Shown: positions 34,281 to 45,545, counted from the first letter of the stretch. The stretch is 64,000 bases of DNA from Diphasiastrum complanatum (GCA_029204225.1 MU831870.1:1-64000), one strand, 5' to 3'. Notes: a model not told the origin generated them from the sequence alone. Translations and numbers: made by a program.

Positions 34281-35059
34281 CAAAATTCTAAGACCTTATA
34301 GAAGTCTGCGAGAGTTCAGAAGGTGATTTGACTGCCCTGCAAAGGTTCTGCGAGGGTTCAGACAGTCTGCGAGGGTTGAATCCTCGCAGAAAGTGAATGC
34401 TCACACAACTTGCTCCTGTGGTTGGATTTTCAAAATCAAACCATGTAGACAGGATAATTTCACTGCTCTGATTCCATTTGTGCCCCTTGCAAAGGTTGGT
34501 TTGATGATCTTGTTGCTCTGCGAGGGTTCTAAAGATTCTGCTCCTTAGAACCCTCGCACACACTAAAAAATGATGTTGTTTCCATCAGTAACTCTCACAG
34601 AGATTTTCATAGATGCATCTGGGTCAGATCTAGTGACTGTCCAAGTTTCAAGGGCTATCTCCCAAGGGGATCTCTAAAAATCATGAAAAAAGTGCTCTTG
34701 TAGAGTGTTTTTTGACGAGATCTTGAGATTCTCTGATTTTTAGCTTTTGCAAACTGGTAATCTATTACATCCATGTTAGATCTGACTATAGGTAACTCTC
34801 TGGAAGTCCTGATAGATATTTGGTAGCAGATCCATCAGTTTTGTTTATTTTTGCTCTTATTTTGCCACTATTTTTGAGATCGAGGTCTCTGATCTACAAA
34901 TTGGGGCCTTATTGGTGTAATCTGATGATATGATTTCCTCTTGATCCTATCTAGACCTGGATCCCTCTTGGATCTTGTTGGATCTTCTTTGATCTTGCCA
35001 TATCTGGCTGGATTTAGCTTGATCTGTTTTGATCTTCCTAGATCTACTTGTGATGGCCT
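34281..35059 (-). repeat. Second leader-like block with GCGAG hairpins
   Basis: It carries repeated TGCGAGGGTTC words and their complements. Two strong hairpins stand out. One at 34,519-34,558 has a perfect 14-bp stem (TGCGAGGGTTCTAA with TTAGAACCCTCGCA) and a 12-base loop. One at 34,367-34,389 has an 8-bp stem (CTGCGAGG with CCTCGCAG). The same words fill the main G2 leader at 47,400-48,200. From about 34,900 to 35,050 there is a GATCT-rich stutter. Confidence 0.7.
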
Positions 35060-36361
35060 TGCAGATGAACTTTTCGTAACCTACCACCACCAACCTAGAT
35101 CTGTCTCACTGAGGTGGCCAGTACTTGTGCAAACGGCTGTCGTTGATGGGTGTGTCGAAAGGCATCTCATCTAGCTTCTCCAAATTCACGGCTCCATGAT
35201 TAAGAATATCTTTGATTCGATAAGGACCTTCGCTTGTGAATTTTAATTTCCCCTTGATCGCCTTGGTCATATACATCAGGACTAGATCTCCGGATCAAAG
35301 ATCTTTCTTTTGTAACCTGCAATCGTGCCATGCTTTGTGTCTTTCCTTTCAGCTGCCAGTGCATGTACAGCTAGTAAGCGTGTTTCACAGAGTTTATGCA
35401 AAGCTTCATGGCGTAATTGTAGAGATTTGGATTCATCAAGGCGTTGCGTTGTGGCAATCCTTAATGAAGGGACTAAAAACTCTACTGACATTACAACATC
35501 CTGACCATAAACCAATTGGAATGGCGTTTGATCTGTGCTTCCCTTATATGTTGTCCAGAATGCCCACAAAGCAGCATGCAACTTGTGTTCCCAATTCGAT
35601 CTGCTAGCATAAATCGTTGGCCACCAGCATCCTGATTGCAGGATCGTTGGCCACCCATGCCTTCATGTGAAAATGAAATTATTTGGGTGGCCTCATGAGG
35701 GCGAATACATCGCCAACGAATTCCATTTGGTCCTCTTTGGTACAATTGGCCGACAATCGGTTGATAAGGTCTAGCTATCGAGATCAATTTTCGCTGATCC
35801 GCCTTTGGTAGTGATTTGTCTGGTTGGCCCCTCATTAGATATTCAACTATGTCGGTGGCCCATTCCAGTACTATATCAATGTAAAATAAGGCAGCATCGT
35901 GTAGCTCATCATCGAGTTGGGTTGCAAACTCCTTTCCCTTAATACGCGATACATAATCTGCCATGTAGTGTTGTTTTTCTTGCGAACCACTATCTGAAAA
36001 TGAAACTCTAACAACAAAAGTAGCCACCGAGTGATTCTCCATGTGTTGCAGGTTTTGTTAACAAGATAGAGCAAGGGTTGATGGTCCGTATAAAAGGCAA
36101 AGTGTGGGGCCATCAGGTAATGCCGAAACTTTTTAACCGCATATATCATTGCGAGTGCTTTCCGCTATGTGGTTGAATAATTCATTTCTTTACGGATACA
36201 CAGCAAACGATTGTAATGCAGTAGAGAGTCTGTCTGATCAGAGATTAATAGCTGTCGGCTTGCAACTTGGATCAAAAAATCTTTTTTGTGTTCTCCTGGC
36301 TGGATTCAGACTGCTCCAACTGCATACTCGATGCGTCCGTATGCACATGAAACTCAATGGA
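35060..36361 (-). other. G2 RNase H and integrase part
   Basis: On the minus strand RNase H traces (AVKKFRHYLMAP, TDHQPLLYLVNK, RITRWLLLLLEF) come first. They are followed by the integrase zinc region and core fragments, and a C-terminal region with GYKRKIFDP and LKFTSEGPYRIKDIL ending near 35,060 (LHKYWPPQ). The order RNase H then integrase, and the RITRWLLLL wording, fit the Athila/Tat side of Gypsy. It is broken in several places. It continues the pol region interrupted by Copia C. Confidence 0.8.
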
Positions 36362-36366
36362 ACAAT
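36362..36366 (+). repeat. Target site duplication of Copia C (left)
   Basis: ACAAT directly before the TG of the left LTR, repeated perfectly at 42,798-42,802. Confidence 0.92.
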
Positions 36367-37021
36367 TGTGAAAAATACAGATCCTAAGTGGATCTAAACT
36401 CCAAGATCATTGGCTTGAATGCTTGCACTCCAAACTACATAAGCTAGGAATTGGCAACACATTCTATGCTACCTAGAATGCAAAGAACTTGATCAAAAAG
36501 CATTTATCACAAATGGAAACTTCCATAAACATCAAGTGCGGCCCAAAATAGCATTATACAGTCCATAATACATCAACCTACCACTTTTGGAAAGCACCTA
36601 AGATCATACACAATAGCTTGAAGACAATACACACAACAATGCTCTCAATGGAGGAAGAAACAATGACAATGATCTATTGATCTCAATGAAGCATACAAAA
36701 GGTTTCTCCAACCTGTTCTCCACGACTTCCCTACTATTTATGGATGAGGAAGATGACTCTCTCTCCTCTCTCTAGAAGGTACTTGACCCTAGATATTCCC
36801 TATATAGGAAAAATAGCTAAAAATGGCTTATATGACCAAAATACATCAAAATGGTCTCATTTTGAAGGGTATGAAGTTTGACACTTCATCATACTGAAAA
36901 AATACAGTAAATAAAAACATTGTGGCCTGGTTCACACGTGTGAAACTCCAGAACCAAAACTATTTACAATTTTAGCCAATTTAGGCCTCAAACTAGCTAG
37001 GAAATGTTGACAATTTTCACA
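36367..37021 (-). repeat. Copia C 3' LTR
   Basis: 655 bp, TGTGAAAAATAC to TTTTCACA on the plus strand. It holds CACACGTGTG at 36,933-36,942 and a CTATATAG element. The polypurine tract on the minus strand, GAAGAGGGAG, touches the LTR start. Confidence 0.95.
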
Positions 37022-40000
37022 CTCCCTCTTCAACATTGGATGCTAGTTTCAACATAGTCTTTGAGCACATTCCAAGATTAGATCTATGCATTAAATATAG
37101 GTCCTTTCCCAATGGTTTGGTGAAGATATCAGCCACACACTCCTTTGAAGAGACATGTTGAAGCTCCACCTCTTTGGCAATGACTTGATCTCTCACAAAA
37201 TGGTGAGCAATCTCAATGTGCTTGCTCCTTGCATGAAAAACAGGATTGCTTGCCAAGCTTTGGGCTGAAAGGTTATCACAAAGTATGATTGGAGTCTTCT
37301 CTGGTTCCAGCAAGTGAAGATCCAATAACATCCTCTTGATCCAAAGAATCTCCTTGGTGCATGTTGTTAATGCCTTGTACTCGGCTTCGGTGGAAGATAG
37401 AGAGATAGTTGGTTGCTTCTTTGATAGCCATGAGACCACTCCATCTCCAAGATAGATTGCAAAGGCACTTGTTGACTTCCTATCCATTTGATCACCTGCA
37501 AAATCTGAATCTGAAAATCCACAAAGGTTAGGTGTAGTACCTCCATACAAGATGCCAAAATCTCTAGATCCCGAGATGTATCTAAGTACTCTCTTTCCTA
37601 GCTTCCAATGAGCCTCACTAGGATCTTGCATAAATTGACTTAGTTTACCAACCACAAAGCTTAGATCAGGTCTTGTGATGGTTAACCATATAAGAGATCC
37701 TATTAGCTTTCTATAGAGAGTAATGTCCTTGAAGGATCTTTCATTACTTCTTGTAGTTAGCTTTACATTTGATTCCATAGGAGTAGAAACAACTTTACAA
37801 TCTTCCATATGAAACCTTTTTAGAATAGAGTTAACATACTTTTCTTGACATATGAATGTAGATTTAGAAGCTCTAATAATCTCTATTCCTAAGATATAAT
37901 GAAGTTTACCAAGATCTTGAATTTCAAACTCTCTTTTGAGTGCCATCTTGATTTCATCTATATCTAGATTGTTACCACCACTTAAGATAATGTCATCAAC
38001 ATAGATCAAAAGTAAAGTGATATCATTTTCATTCAATCTAAAGTAGAGAGAATGATCATACTCACTCATAACAAAGTTTTGAGAAAGTAAGAAGGAATTG
38101 AGCTTAGCATACCAACTCCTTGGTGCTTGCTTTAGCCCATACAAACTCTTTTGGAGATAGCCCACATGATTAGGCTCATCATGTGAAACATAGCCCTCGG
38201 GTTGCTCCATGTAAATATCTTCTTCAAGATCACCATTCAAGAAGGCATTAGTAACATCCATTTGCCACATATCCCAATCATAAAGAGTTGCAAGAGAGAT
38301 TAGGATTCGAATAGTTACCATCTTTGCCACGGGTGCAAAGGTCTCATCATAGTCAATACCATATTCTTGAGCATACCCCTTTGCCACCAACCTTGCCTTG
38401 TACTTGTTGATTGATCCATCTTGATTTGTCTTGATCTTGAAGATCCACTTACAACCAATTGCCTTCTTGTCCTTTGGAAGCTTTACCAACCTCCATGTGT
38501 TGCTTTTGATGAGTGCTTGATGCTCATGATCCATGGCTTGGATCCATTCCTTCTTTTGAATTGCTTCACCTACACAAGTTGGTTCATCAAAAGAGGTAAG
38601 AAAAACAAAGTTAGAGTTGTCCACCACTTGCTTTCCTTTTTCATCATAGGTTAGCCTTGATGGCTTAGCCCTTTGCCTTTGAGTCTTCCTTGAAGTTTGC
38701 TTTGGAGTGGCATCTCCATCTTCATCCAAGACATCTTGCACATCATGATGATTAGTAGGCACATCAACATCAACATCAACAACGTTGGAAACATTCTCTT
38801 CATGAAAGATGACATCCCTACTTATGACAACTTTCTTTGTAGAAGGAATGTACACTTTGTAAGCCTTGCTTACTTCACTATAGCCAACAAACACACCCTT
38901 CTTTGATGAAGGATCTTCTTTAGTTCTATCATCAAGTGTGATATTGACAAAACATGTACATCCAAAGATCCTACAATGCTTGACACTCGGCCTTCTACCA
39001 TAAAGAACCTCATGAGGAGTTTTACCATCCAAGGAAGCACTTGTCCATCTATTACATAGATAGTTAGCACATGCTAAAGCTTCCCCCCAAAAAGACTTAG
39101 CAAGATTAGCATGTAGTCTCATTGCCTTGGCACATTCACAAAGGGTTCTATTCTTCCTCTCGGCCACTCCATTATGTTGTGGAGTCCTAGGACTAGACAT
39201 CTCCCTCTTAATCCCATGTGCTATACAAAAGTCTTTGAACCTATTTGAGGTGTATTCCCCTCCATTATCAGATCTTAAGCATTTGATCTTTGTATTGAAT
39301 TGGTTTTCCATTTCATTCTTGAACTTGACAATTGCAGCAAACACTTCATCCTTCCTTTTAAGAAGATAGATCCAAGTATACCTACTAAAGTCATCAATGA
39401 AAGTTGCATACATCTTTGCCCCACCATTGCTAGTTGTACTAGAAGAATGAATATCAGAATGCACAAGTTGAAAAGCTTCTTTAGATCTAGAAGTAGATCT
39501 AGAATAAGCAAGTCTATGAGATTTGGACAAGGCACAATGTTCACAAACACTATTGTTTGCAACAAGACTTTTAGGGAGACCAAGAACAAGCTCTTTCTTT
39601 GCCATTACCTCCAAAGATTTGAAGTTGGGATGGCCCAACCTCTTGTGCCAAACTTCTTGGTTTGTCAATTGCTCCCTAGCCATACATCCTTCATGATTAG
39701 AGATCACACATGCATCAAGCTTGAAAAGTTTACCATGCCTCCTACCTTGAGCAATCAAGGATCCACATTTACTTATCAAACATGCATCTCCAATGAACTC
39801 CACATCAAGTCCTTTGTCAATCATTTGACTTACACTAAGCAAATTCTTAGTGATTGAAGGAATGTACAAAACATTTTCAAGATTTGCTTTCCTATTTGTT
39901 GAAAGGGAAATAGGAATAGTGCCTATGCCTTTGATGTCACATTGACCATCATTTGCAGTGTAGATGATGTTACCTTCTCCCTCATAAGACAATAAGGATG

Positions 40001-40970
40001 TAAAGTATTCCTTATGTCTTGTCATGTGAGATGAGGCTCCACTATCAATCCACCAAGGATCATTATCATCTATGTTGGCTAACAAACTTGAAGTCATAAC
40101 AAGTGATTCACATGTGTTATGTTCTTCCTCATCTATTGTAAGATTTCCTTGCCTCTCTCCTTGCTCTCTTTTCTTCTTATAACATTCATTTGCAAAATGA
40201 CCTTTTATCCCACAATAAAAGCACTTGAACTTTGACTTATTGTTCTTAGTAGAAGAGGAAGAGGAAGAGTGATCATCATGATCAAAGTTACCACCTTTGG
40301 ACCATTTCCCTTTGCCTTTACCTTTGCCCTTGAATTTGCCTTTTGTGAAGAAAGCCTCTTCACCTCCACCTTGCAAGGATGCACCATCAAGCTTTGATTG
40401 CAACCTATGTTCTTCAGCCAATAAGATTTCTTGCAAGTCAACCACACTTGGCAAGACTCTTTGAATGGCAAAACTTTGCACAAGGTTAGCATGTTCATTT
40501 AGCAAACCATTCAACATAACTTGGACTATTTCACCATCTTTTATGTTCTCATCAATGCATGCTAAATCATCACTTAGGGACTTAACTCTCAAGATAAATG
40601 CATGAGCACTTTCACCCTCTCTTTGCCTACTAGAAAATATTTGTCTCCTTAGGGTCAATACCCTAGATGTGGACTTTGATTCAAAGAGCTTCTTTAAGGC
40701 ATTCCATGCCTCACTTGCACTTTGACACTTTCCAACTTCCTTGAGAAGTTCATTTGTAACATTCATTTTAATGATATGAAGAGCCCTTTTGGCCTTCTTA
40801 TCAAACCTTTGTTGCTCTTGAAGTGTGAGAGGTCTCTCTTCAATTTCTGCAACTATGTCCATGAGTTCATTCAACTCAAGTAAGGACTCCATCCTCACTT
40901 TCCAAGTAGAGTAGTTTGATGAACTCAACCTTTCACTAGACTCTAGCATGATCCCACCATTGGAAGCCAT
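37017..40970 (-). CDS. Copia C gag-pol polyprotein, 1,317 aa
   Basis: A single open frame of normal Copia length. Gag starts MASNGGIMLESSERL with WKVRMESLLELN near residue 25. A CCHC knuckle CFYCGIKGHFANEC lies near 250, and the protease DSGASSHMT near 310. Integrase has HKRLGHPNF to CEHCALS, then HSDIH, RSDNGGEY and HNGVAERKNR. Reverse transcriptase has QMDVTNAFLNGDL and YVDDIILSG. RNase H has SDSDFAGD and SSTEAEYKAL. All catalytic motifs of the family are present. The stop codon is formed by GTG TGA, where the last bases lie inside the 3' LTR, so the VEEGV tail is encoded by the polypurine tract region. Transcription should start in the right-hand LTR. Confidence 0.96.
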   Translation of the reverse strand: MASNGGIMLESSERLSSSNYSTWKVRMESLLELNELMDIVAEIEERPLTLQEQQRFDKKAKRALHIIKMNVTNELLKEVGKCQSASEAWNALKKLFESKSTSRVLTLRRQIFSSRQREGESAHAFILRVKSLSDDLACIDENIKDGEIVQVMLNGLLNEHANLVQSFAIQRVLPSVVDLQEILLAEEHRLQSKLDGASLQGGGEEAFFTKGKFKGKGKGKGKWSKGGNFDHDDHSSSSSSTKNNKSKFKCFYCGIKGHFANECYKKKREQGERQGNLTIDEEEHNTCESLVMTSSLLANIDDNDPWWIDSGASSHMTRHKEYFTSLLSYEGEGNIIYTANDGQCDIKGIGTIPISLSTNRKANLENVLYIPSITKNLLSVSQMIDKGLDVEFIGDACLISKCGSLIAQGRRHGKLFKLDACVISNHEGCMAREQLTNQEVWHKRLGHPNFKSLEVMAKKELVLGLPKSLVANNSVCEHCALSKSHRLAYSRSTSRSKEAFQLVHSDIHSSSTTSNGGAKMYATFIDDFSRYTWIYLLKRKDEVFAAIVKFKNEMENQFNTKIKCLRSDNGGEYTSNRFKDFCIAHGIKREMSSPRTPQHNGVAERKNRTLCECAKAMRLHANLAKSFWGEALACANYLCNRWTSASLDGKTPHEVLYGRRPSVKHCRIFGCTCFVNITLDDRTKEDPSSKKGVFVGYSEVSKAYKVYIPSTKKVVISRDVIFHEENVSNVVDVDVDVPTNHHDVQDVLDEDGDATPKQTSRKTQRQRAKPSRLTYDEKGKQVVDNSNFVFLTSFDEPTCVGEAIQKKEWIQAMDHEHQALIKSNTWRLVKLPKDKKAIGCKWIFKIKTNQDGSINKYKARLVAKGYAQEYGIDYDETFAPVAKMVTIRILISLATLYDWDMWQMDVTNAFLNGDLEEDIYMEQPEGYVSHDEPNHVGYLQKSLYGLKQAPRSWYAKLNSFLLSQNFVMSEYDHSLYFRLNENDITLLLIYVDDIILSGGNNLDIDEIKMALKREFEIQDLGKLHYILGIEIIRASKSTFICQEKYVNSILKRFHMEDCKVVSTPMESNVKLTTRSNERSFKDITLYRKLIGSLIWLTITRPDLSFVVGKLSQFMQDPSEAHWKLGKRVLRYISGSRDFGILYGGTTPNLCGFSDSDFAGDQMDRKSTSAFAIYLGDGVVSWLSKKQPTISLSSTEAEYKALTTCTKEILWIKRMLLDLHLLEPEKTPIILCDNLSAQSLASNPVFHARSKHIEIAHHFVRDQVIAKEVELQHVSSKECVADIFTKPLGKDLYLMHRSNLGMCSKTMLKLASNVEEGV

Positions 40971-42130
40971 GATTCTAATGTTTCTTCAACTTTTAGGTTC
41001 TGTCCTAAAGCACTTAGCACTCACTTTTCTCTCAACAAATGATAGATAAAGAGATCCATGAAGATTTAGGACCCTAAAACACTTCTATCTTGAACCTAGA
41101 TGGTTTCCAAGCATAGAAAGGAAGATTGAAACACATGCAACACTTTGCACACACTAAGAATGGATTACAAAATCAAACCAACCTGAACACACTCTTGCTT
41201 AAGCTCTCAAACTTTCCAGCAAGTGACCAAATCAAGTTATGGTGTGAAGAGTTACTTGCATTCTTAGAAAATACCCAAAACTAGGATGCCAAGATTACCT
41301 AGTAATGAACAAACTTGATCAACATATGATCAACACACTAAGATATTGATTCAACCTGTAAAACCACATGTAAACCACACTTCTAAAAGTTTATAAACTC
41401 CAGCAAGTGATAAATACAAGATTTAGAGGTGAATGAATGAGCACACTTAGTGAATCACAAGACTAGCTTCACTATCTTGTCAAATCTTGGTGTTTAGATG
41501 TAGATCTAAGATCACTTCACATGAGAATGTTCCTCAACCTGTTAAGAACCTGAAAACACACTTGCATAATGGTTAACACCTTCCAGCAAATGCTCCAATC
41601 AAATTACATAAGGAGAGTTACTTACATGCTCAACAAAGTACACCAAAATTTATGCCAAAATTGATGACAATCTTTACAATATGCTCTTCACAATGGAGCT
41701 TACAATATGTTCACCCAAAAAAGGGGATCTTTCATCCAAATGGGAGCTTTGCTCAGCCTTTAGGAGAATTACAACTCACTCAAAAGAGCATTTGTCATCC
41801 ACTTAAGGAGAAGTTTCATCCACTTAAGGAGAGTGTTCATCCAAGAATGGAGATTGTCAACAATAGGATTGAAAAGAACATTGTTAGTATTGAATATGCA
41901 CAAGCCTCACAATCACAAATGATTAGGTGTTATGATCTGATCCAAAATAGTTTCTTTTCAGCCTCTGATCTTCAATAGACCTGAAATATGCTTTTGATCC
42001 ACAAGTTCAACTCACAAAACAAAGGTTAGTAAGATTTGATCAACAAAGCAATGCAAAATCATGCTAGAACTTGATCAAACATCCAAATATCACCAAAAAT
42101 GGAATACTTACTGTAAATAGAAGCCAACCA
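40971..42130 (-). other. Copia C 5' leader
   Basis: A long leader of about 1.16 kb between PBS and gag start. Near 41,700-41,860 there is a short stutter of CATCCA(C/A)TTAAGGAG-like words. I see no conserved frame. Confidence 0.65.
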
Positions 42131-42142
42131 GCTCTGATACCA
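42131..42142 (-). other. Copia C primer binding site
   Basis: The minus strand reads TGGTATCAGAGC directly after the 5' LTR, complementary to the initiator-Met tRNA end. Confidence 0.92.
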
Positions 42143-42797
42143 TGTGAAAAATACAGATCCTAAGTGGATCTAAACTCCAAGATCATTGGCTTGAATGCTT
42201 GCACTCCAAACTACATAAGCTAGGAATTGGCAACACATTCTATGCTACCTAGAATGCAAAGAACTTGATCAAAAAGCATTTATCACAAATGGAAACTTCC
42301 ATAAACATCAAGTGCGGCCCAAAATAGCATTATACAGTCCATAATACATCAGCCTACCACTTTTGGAAAGCACCTAAGATCATACACAATAGCTTGAAGA
42401 CAATACACACAACAATGCTCTCAATGGAGGAAGAAACAATGACAATGATCTATTGATCTCAATGAAGCATACAAAAGGTTTCTCCAACCTGTTCTCCACG
42501 ACTTCCCTACTATTTATGGATGAGGAAGATGACTCTCTCTCCTCTCTCTAGAAGGTACTTGACCCTAGATATTCCCTATATAGGAAAAATAGCTAAAAAT
42601 GGCTTATATGACCAAAATACATCAAAATGGTCTCATTTTGAAGGGTATGAAGTTTGACACTTCATCATACTGAAAAAATACAGTAAATAAAAACATTGTG
42701 GCCTGGTTCACACGTGTGAAACTCCAGAACCAAAACTATTTACAATTTTAGCCAATTTAGGCCTCAAACTAGCTAGGAAATGTTGACAATTTTCACA
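42143..42797 (-). repeat. Copia C 5' LTR
   Basis: 655 bp. In transcription sense the palindromic CACACGTGTG (42,709-42,718) lies about 80 bases from the LTR start and upstream of a CTATATAG box (42,576-42,583). This is a plausible U3 promoter with a G-box. Confidence 0.94.
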
Positions 42798-42802
42798 ACA
42801 AT
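42798..42802 (+). repeat. Target site duplication of Copia C (right)
   Basis: ACAAT, identical to 36,362-36,366. Confidence 0.92.
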
Positions 42803-43860
42803 TGGGCGGACGTAGGATTGGTGTTGAGACCAATGCATCTTTAAGTTTTTGGAAAGCCCTTAGGGCTTTCTCATGCCAATGTGGATCCATTGTGAGTTTG
42901 TAAATTGGTCGTGCTAATTTCGCAAAATCTAGAATGAAAATCTTGTAATAGTTAGCATGACCCATAAAGATGTAGACCTCGCGGATCGTTCCTGGTGGTG
43001 GTAGATCAACAGTGATTCTGATTTTTGATAGGTCTATGGTGATTCCGTGTCTAGACGCTATATGGCCCAGAATCAAGCCATGTGTAACCCAAAATTGACA
43101 TTTTTCTGAATTCAAGGAGATCTGGAATCCGCAGAATTTTTGTAGCACCTTCTCCAGATTGGATAAGTGTTCTGAGTTTGGTCCGTGCATGCATAGATCG
43201 TCCAAAAAATTTCCATAAATTTTTGCAAATACTCTTTGAATCCCGCCTGCATGACTCGTTGGAAAGTGCTTGGGGCATTGCAAAGTTCGAATGGCATCAC
43301 CTTATAGGCATAGGTTCCCCATTCTGTGGCGAATGTTGTCTTATGCTGGTCTTGTGGCGCTATCTTCACTTGATTGTAACTGCTGAAGTCGTCCAAAAAA
43401 TTGTACGCTTCGGCCCCAGCTACTCTGTCCAGGACACTTTCCGTAAAGGGTAAAGAAAAATGATCCTTTTTGGTGACTGTGTTTATGGCCTTTAGATTCA
43501 CACACATTTGCATTTTGTCATTCTTCTTGGATACTATAACTATTGGTGACACCCATTCTGTGTGCTTGATTTCATAGAATTAGCGTCTAACAGCTTCTGC
43601 AACTCTTGTTTGATCAGTTCTGTATAGTTTGGGTTGTAGCGGTAATAACGACCTCCCTTGGGGACTGCTCCATCCACCAAGGGTATGGTGTGCTGGACTA
43701 CCGTTGGTGGAATGCCCTTCAGATCACTATAATTCCAGGCAAAACAATCCTTGTACTCCACTAACAATGATCGTAGTCTTTTGAATTGTGTGGGCATTAA
43801 CTGCACTCCCACGTGTACAATATTTTCTTCTTCACCTGGCTCGGCAAGGTTCATGGGTTG
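42803..43860 (-). other. G2 reverse transcriptase part
   Basis: The minus strand shows the Gypsy RT blocks in order: a protease-to-RT linker with LVEYKDCFAWNYSDLKGI, then PIVIVSKKNDKMQMCVNLK, FLDDFSSYNQVKIAPQD, YKVMPFELCNAPSTFQRVM, then the LGHI region and KALRAFQKLKDALVSTPIL, the usual end of the RT connection before RNase H. It is interrupted by Copia C directly afterwards. It is broken, with a few interruptions. Confidence 0.87.
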
Positions 43861-44420
43861 CGTTCGCGCAGGTCCCTCAAAGACTTGTTCCGTTGGTGCC
43901 TAGTTCTCGCTGGGCTTGCGACATCATAATTACCATGTCGTCCAGGGTATAATTCTTGAAGGTCTCAAGCATCTTGTGAACTGGTGCTCGTCGAGATTCC
44001 TCCTTCAGCATATTGATCTTAGCCAGACTGGTCATCTTTTGATTCTCCGTCATTTGAGAAGAGGATGAGACTGTATCAGAATTCATCCTAATTAACTTCA
44101 AGGATTCCAACACCTTCTTCTTGTCTCTTCTTGTCATATGGGTGGATTCGTCCTTGTTTTCTTTCTTCGGAACTGGTGTGACATTCGCCTCATGGTTGCG
44201 AATATCAACATCCACTATAGCTATAGCTTCTTCAGGTAGATCGCTCCATCGGATCACCTGGTTGTAGCGTTGTTTCAACTGGTTCTTCTTGTTCACAGGT
44301 GCGTTTGGTGGATCTATCCTTGAAACTTTTGCCATACTAGATTTTTGCGGCAGTTGAGCTGGTACTCTCTTAATTCCATAGCGATCTGGGTCCATGTGCT
44401 ATAGGACTTGCTCATCAGTC
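43861..44420 (-). other. G2 linker between protease and RT
   Basis: Translation from MDPDRYGIKRVPAQLP through RWSDLPEEAIAIVD, ESLKLIRMNSDT, KINMLKEESRRAP and TFKNYTLDDMVIMMSQAQ. It is a charged, low-complexity linker without a known catalytic domain. It is diagnostic here because the G1 pieces match it on each side of N1 and of G2, which proves the order of insertions. Confidence 0.8.
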
Positions 44421-45545
44421 AGCTCAGTCTCCTTGTTGTAAGTCAGAGCATGTTGTTAAGGGACTAAATCATCGTCCACTGGGTTCTCAATAGATTTCGC
44501 TGACAGCCATGCTACGTCGATCATATTCACTCCAAATGTAATTGGTGTATCCATGGTGTAACACTTGGGTGACAATGTGTTGGGTTCAGGATCTGATTCA
44601 TATTGACATGTTTGGTAGTCAATCCTTGCTAATGCATCCGTTCATATCACGACATCCATCTGTGAATCGTAGTGACCACCCTTGGCTTGCCTTGGGCGAT
44701 CTATCGTATGATCTATTATGGATAATCTGTCATCAGCCTTGGGTGCAACAGGTTTTACCACCCATGTGGTTGAATCGACCTTCACAACCTGTTTCTCTAT
44801 TTTCAAAGGTGAGTTTTCCCGTACCCCAGTTGTGAACTACTTGCGCAGCCCTCAAGCATGGCCTTCTCAATAAAACACGGTATGTAGATGGGGACTCAAG
44901 TATGTCCATCACTACAAAAGTGATCACAAACTGCATGCCTGCTATTTTTATAGGGATATCGGCAACCACACCCTTTGGTATTACACAAGATTGATCTACT
45001 AGCTTGATGGTGAATTTTGCTGGCTTCAATCCCTGTAAACCCCACTTTCGATACAAAGTAGTGGAGATCAAATTGACACCTAATCCTCCATCTACCACTG
45101 CTACCTCATCCTCGAATTTCTTGTGTTTGATTGGCAGGGTGATGTTGTGTTGCTCACTCTCCCATGCTACCCCGATGTGGAGGACGTTACTTGTCTCATC
45201 GTAGCCCGTACAATATATGGGCTCTGGCGCTACTGGTTCCGCTTTTGTTTTGGCCCATTCAGCCAAAAGGCTTTTAGCTTGTGGTGCAATCCGTAGTAAT
45301 TCTCCAAGGGGTAAACTAACACGGCTCGCCAGCAGGCTTGTGAGCATTTCAGTGCACGATTCCTCGGGCTCCACCATGTGGAAAGGTGGTTCATGATGAT
45401 GCAACTGATTGGTCTGATTAGTGCGCAGTGGTGAGCCCATTCGTAATTTCGGTTCTTCATCAAAAGGAGGTTCCATAGGGTTGGCCTTTTCTTGTTTTTT
45501 TTTCTCTGCTTGTGCTCTCTGTACCCAATGTCGTATCTTTTAGTA
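44421..45545 (-). other. G2 protease region
   Basis: The minus strand contains an aspartic-protease-like segment: DEVAVVDGGLGVNLISTTLYRKWG followed in the same frame by KLVDQSCVIPKG and a YRVLLRRPCL block, where a retropepsin would have its DSGA-like and LLGRPW motifs. The pre-protease part has SLPLGELLRIAPQAKSL. The gag-side boundary is near 45,540. Broken element. Confidence 0.78.

Larger units (their letters stand above)
36367..42797 (-). mobile_element. Copia C, looks whole, youngest insertion
   Basis: A minus-strand Copia element of 6,431 bp with 655-bp LTRs that differ at a single site by eye, a perfect ACAAT target duplication, PBS, leader, one long gag-pol frame and a polypurine tract. 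It sits in G2 between the RT and RNase H regions. Near-identical LTRs point to a very recent insertion, about 0.06 My at a rice rate and perhaps still polymorphic between individuals. It looks whole. It is a close relative of Copia B and a more distant one of Copia A. Confidence 0.96.
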
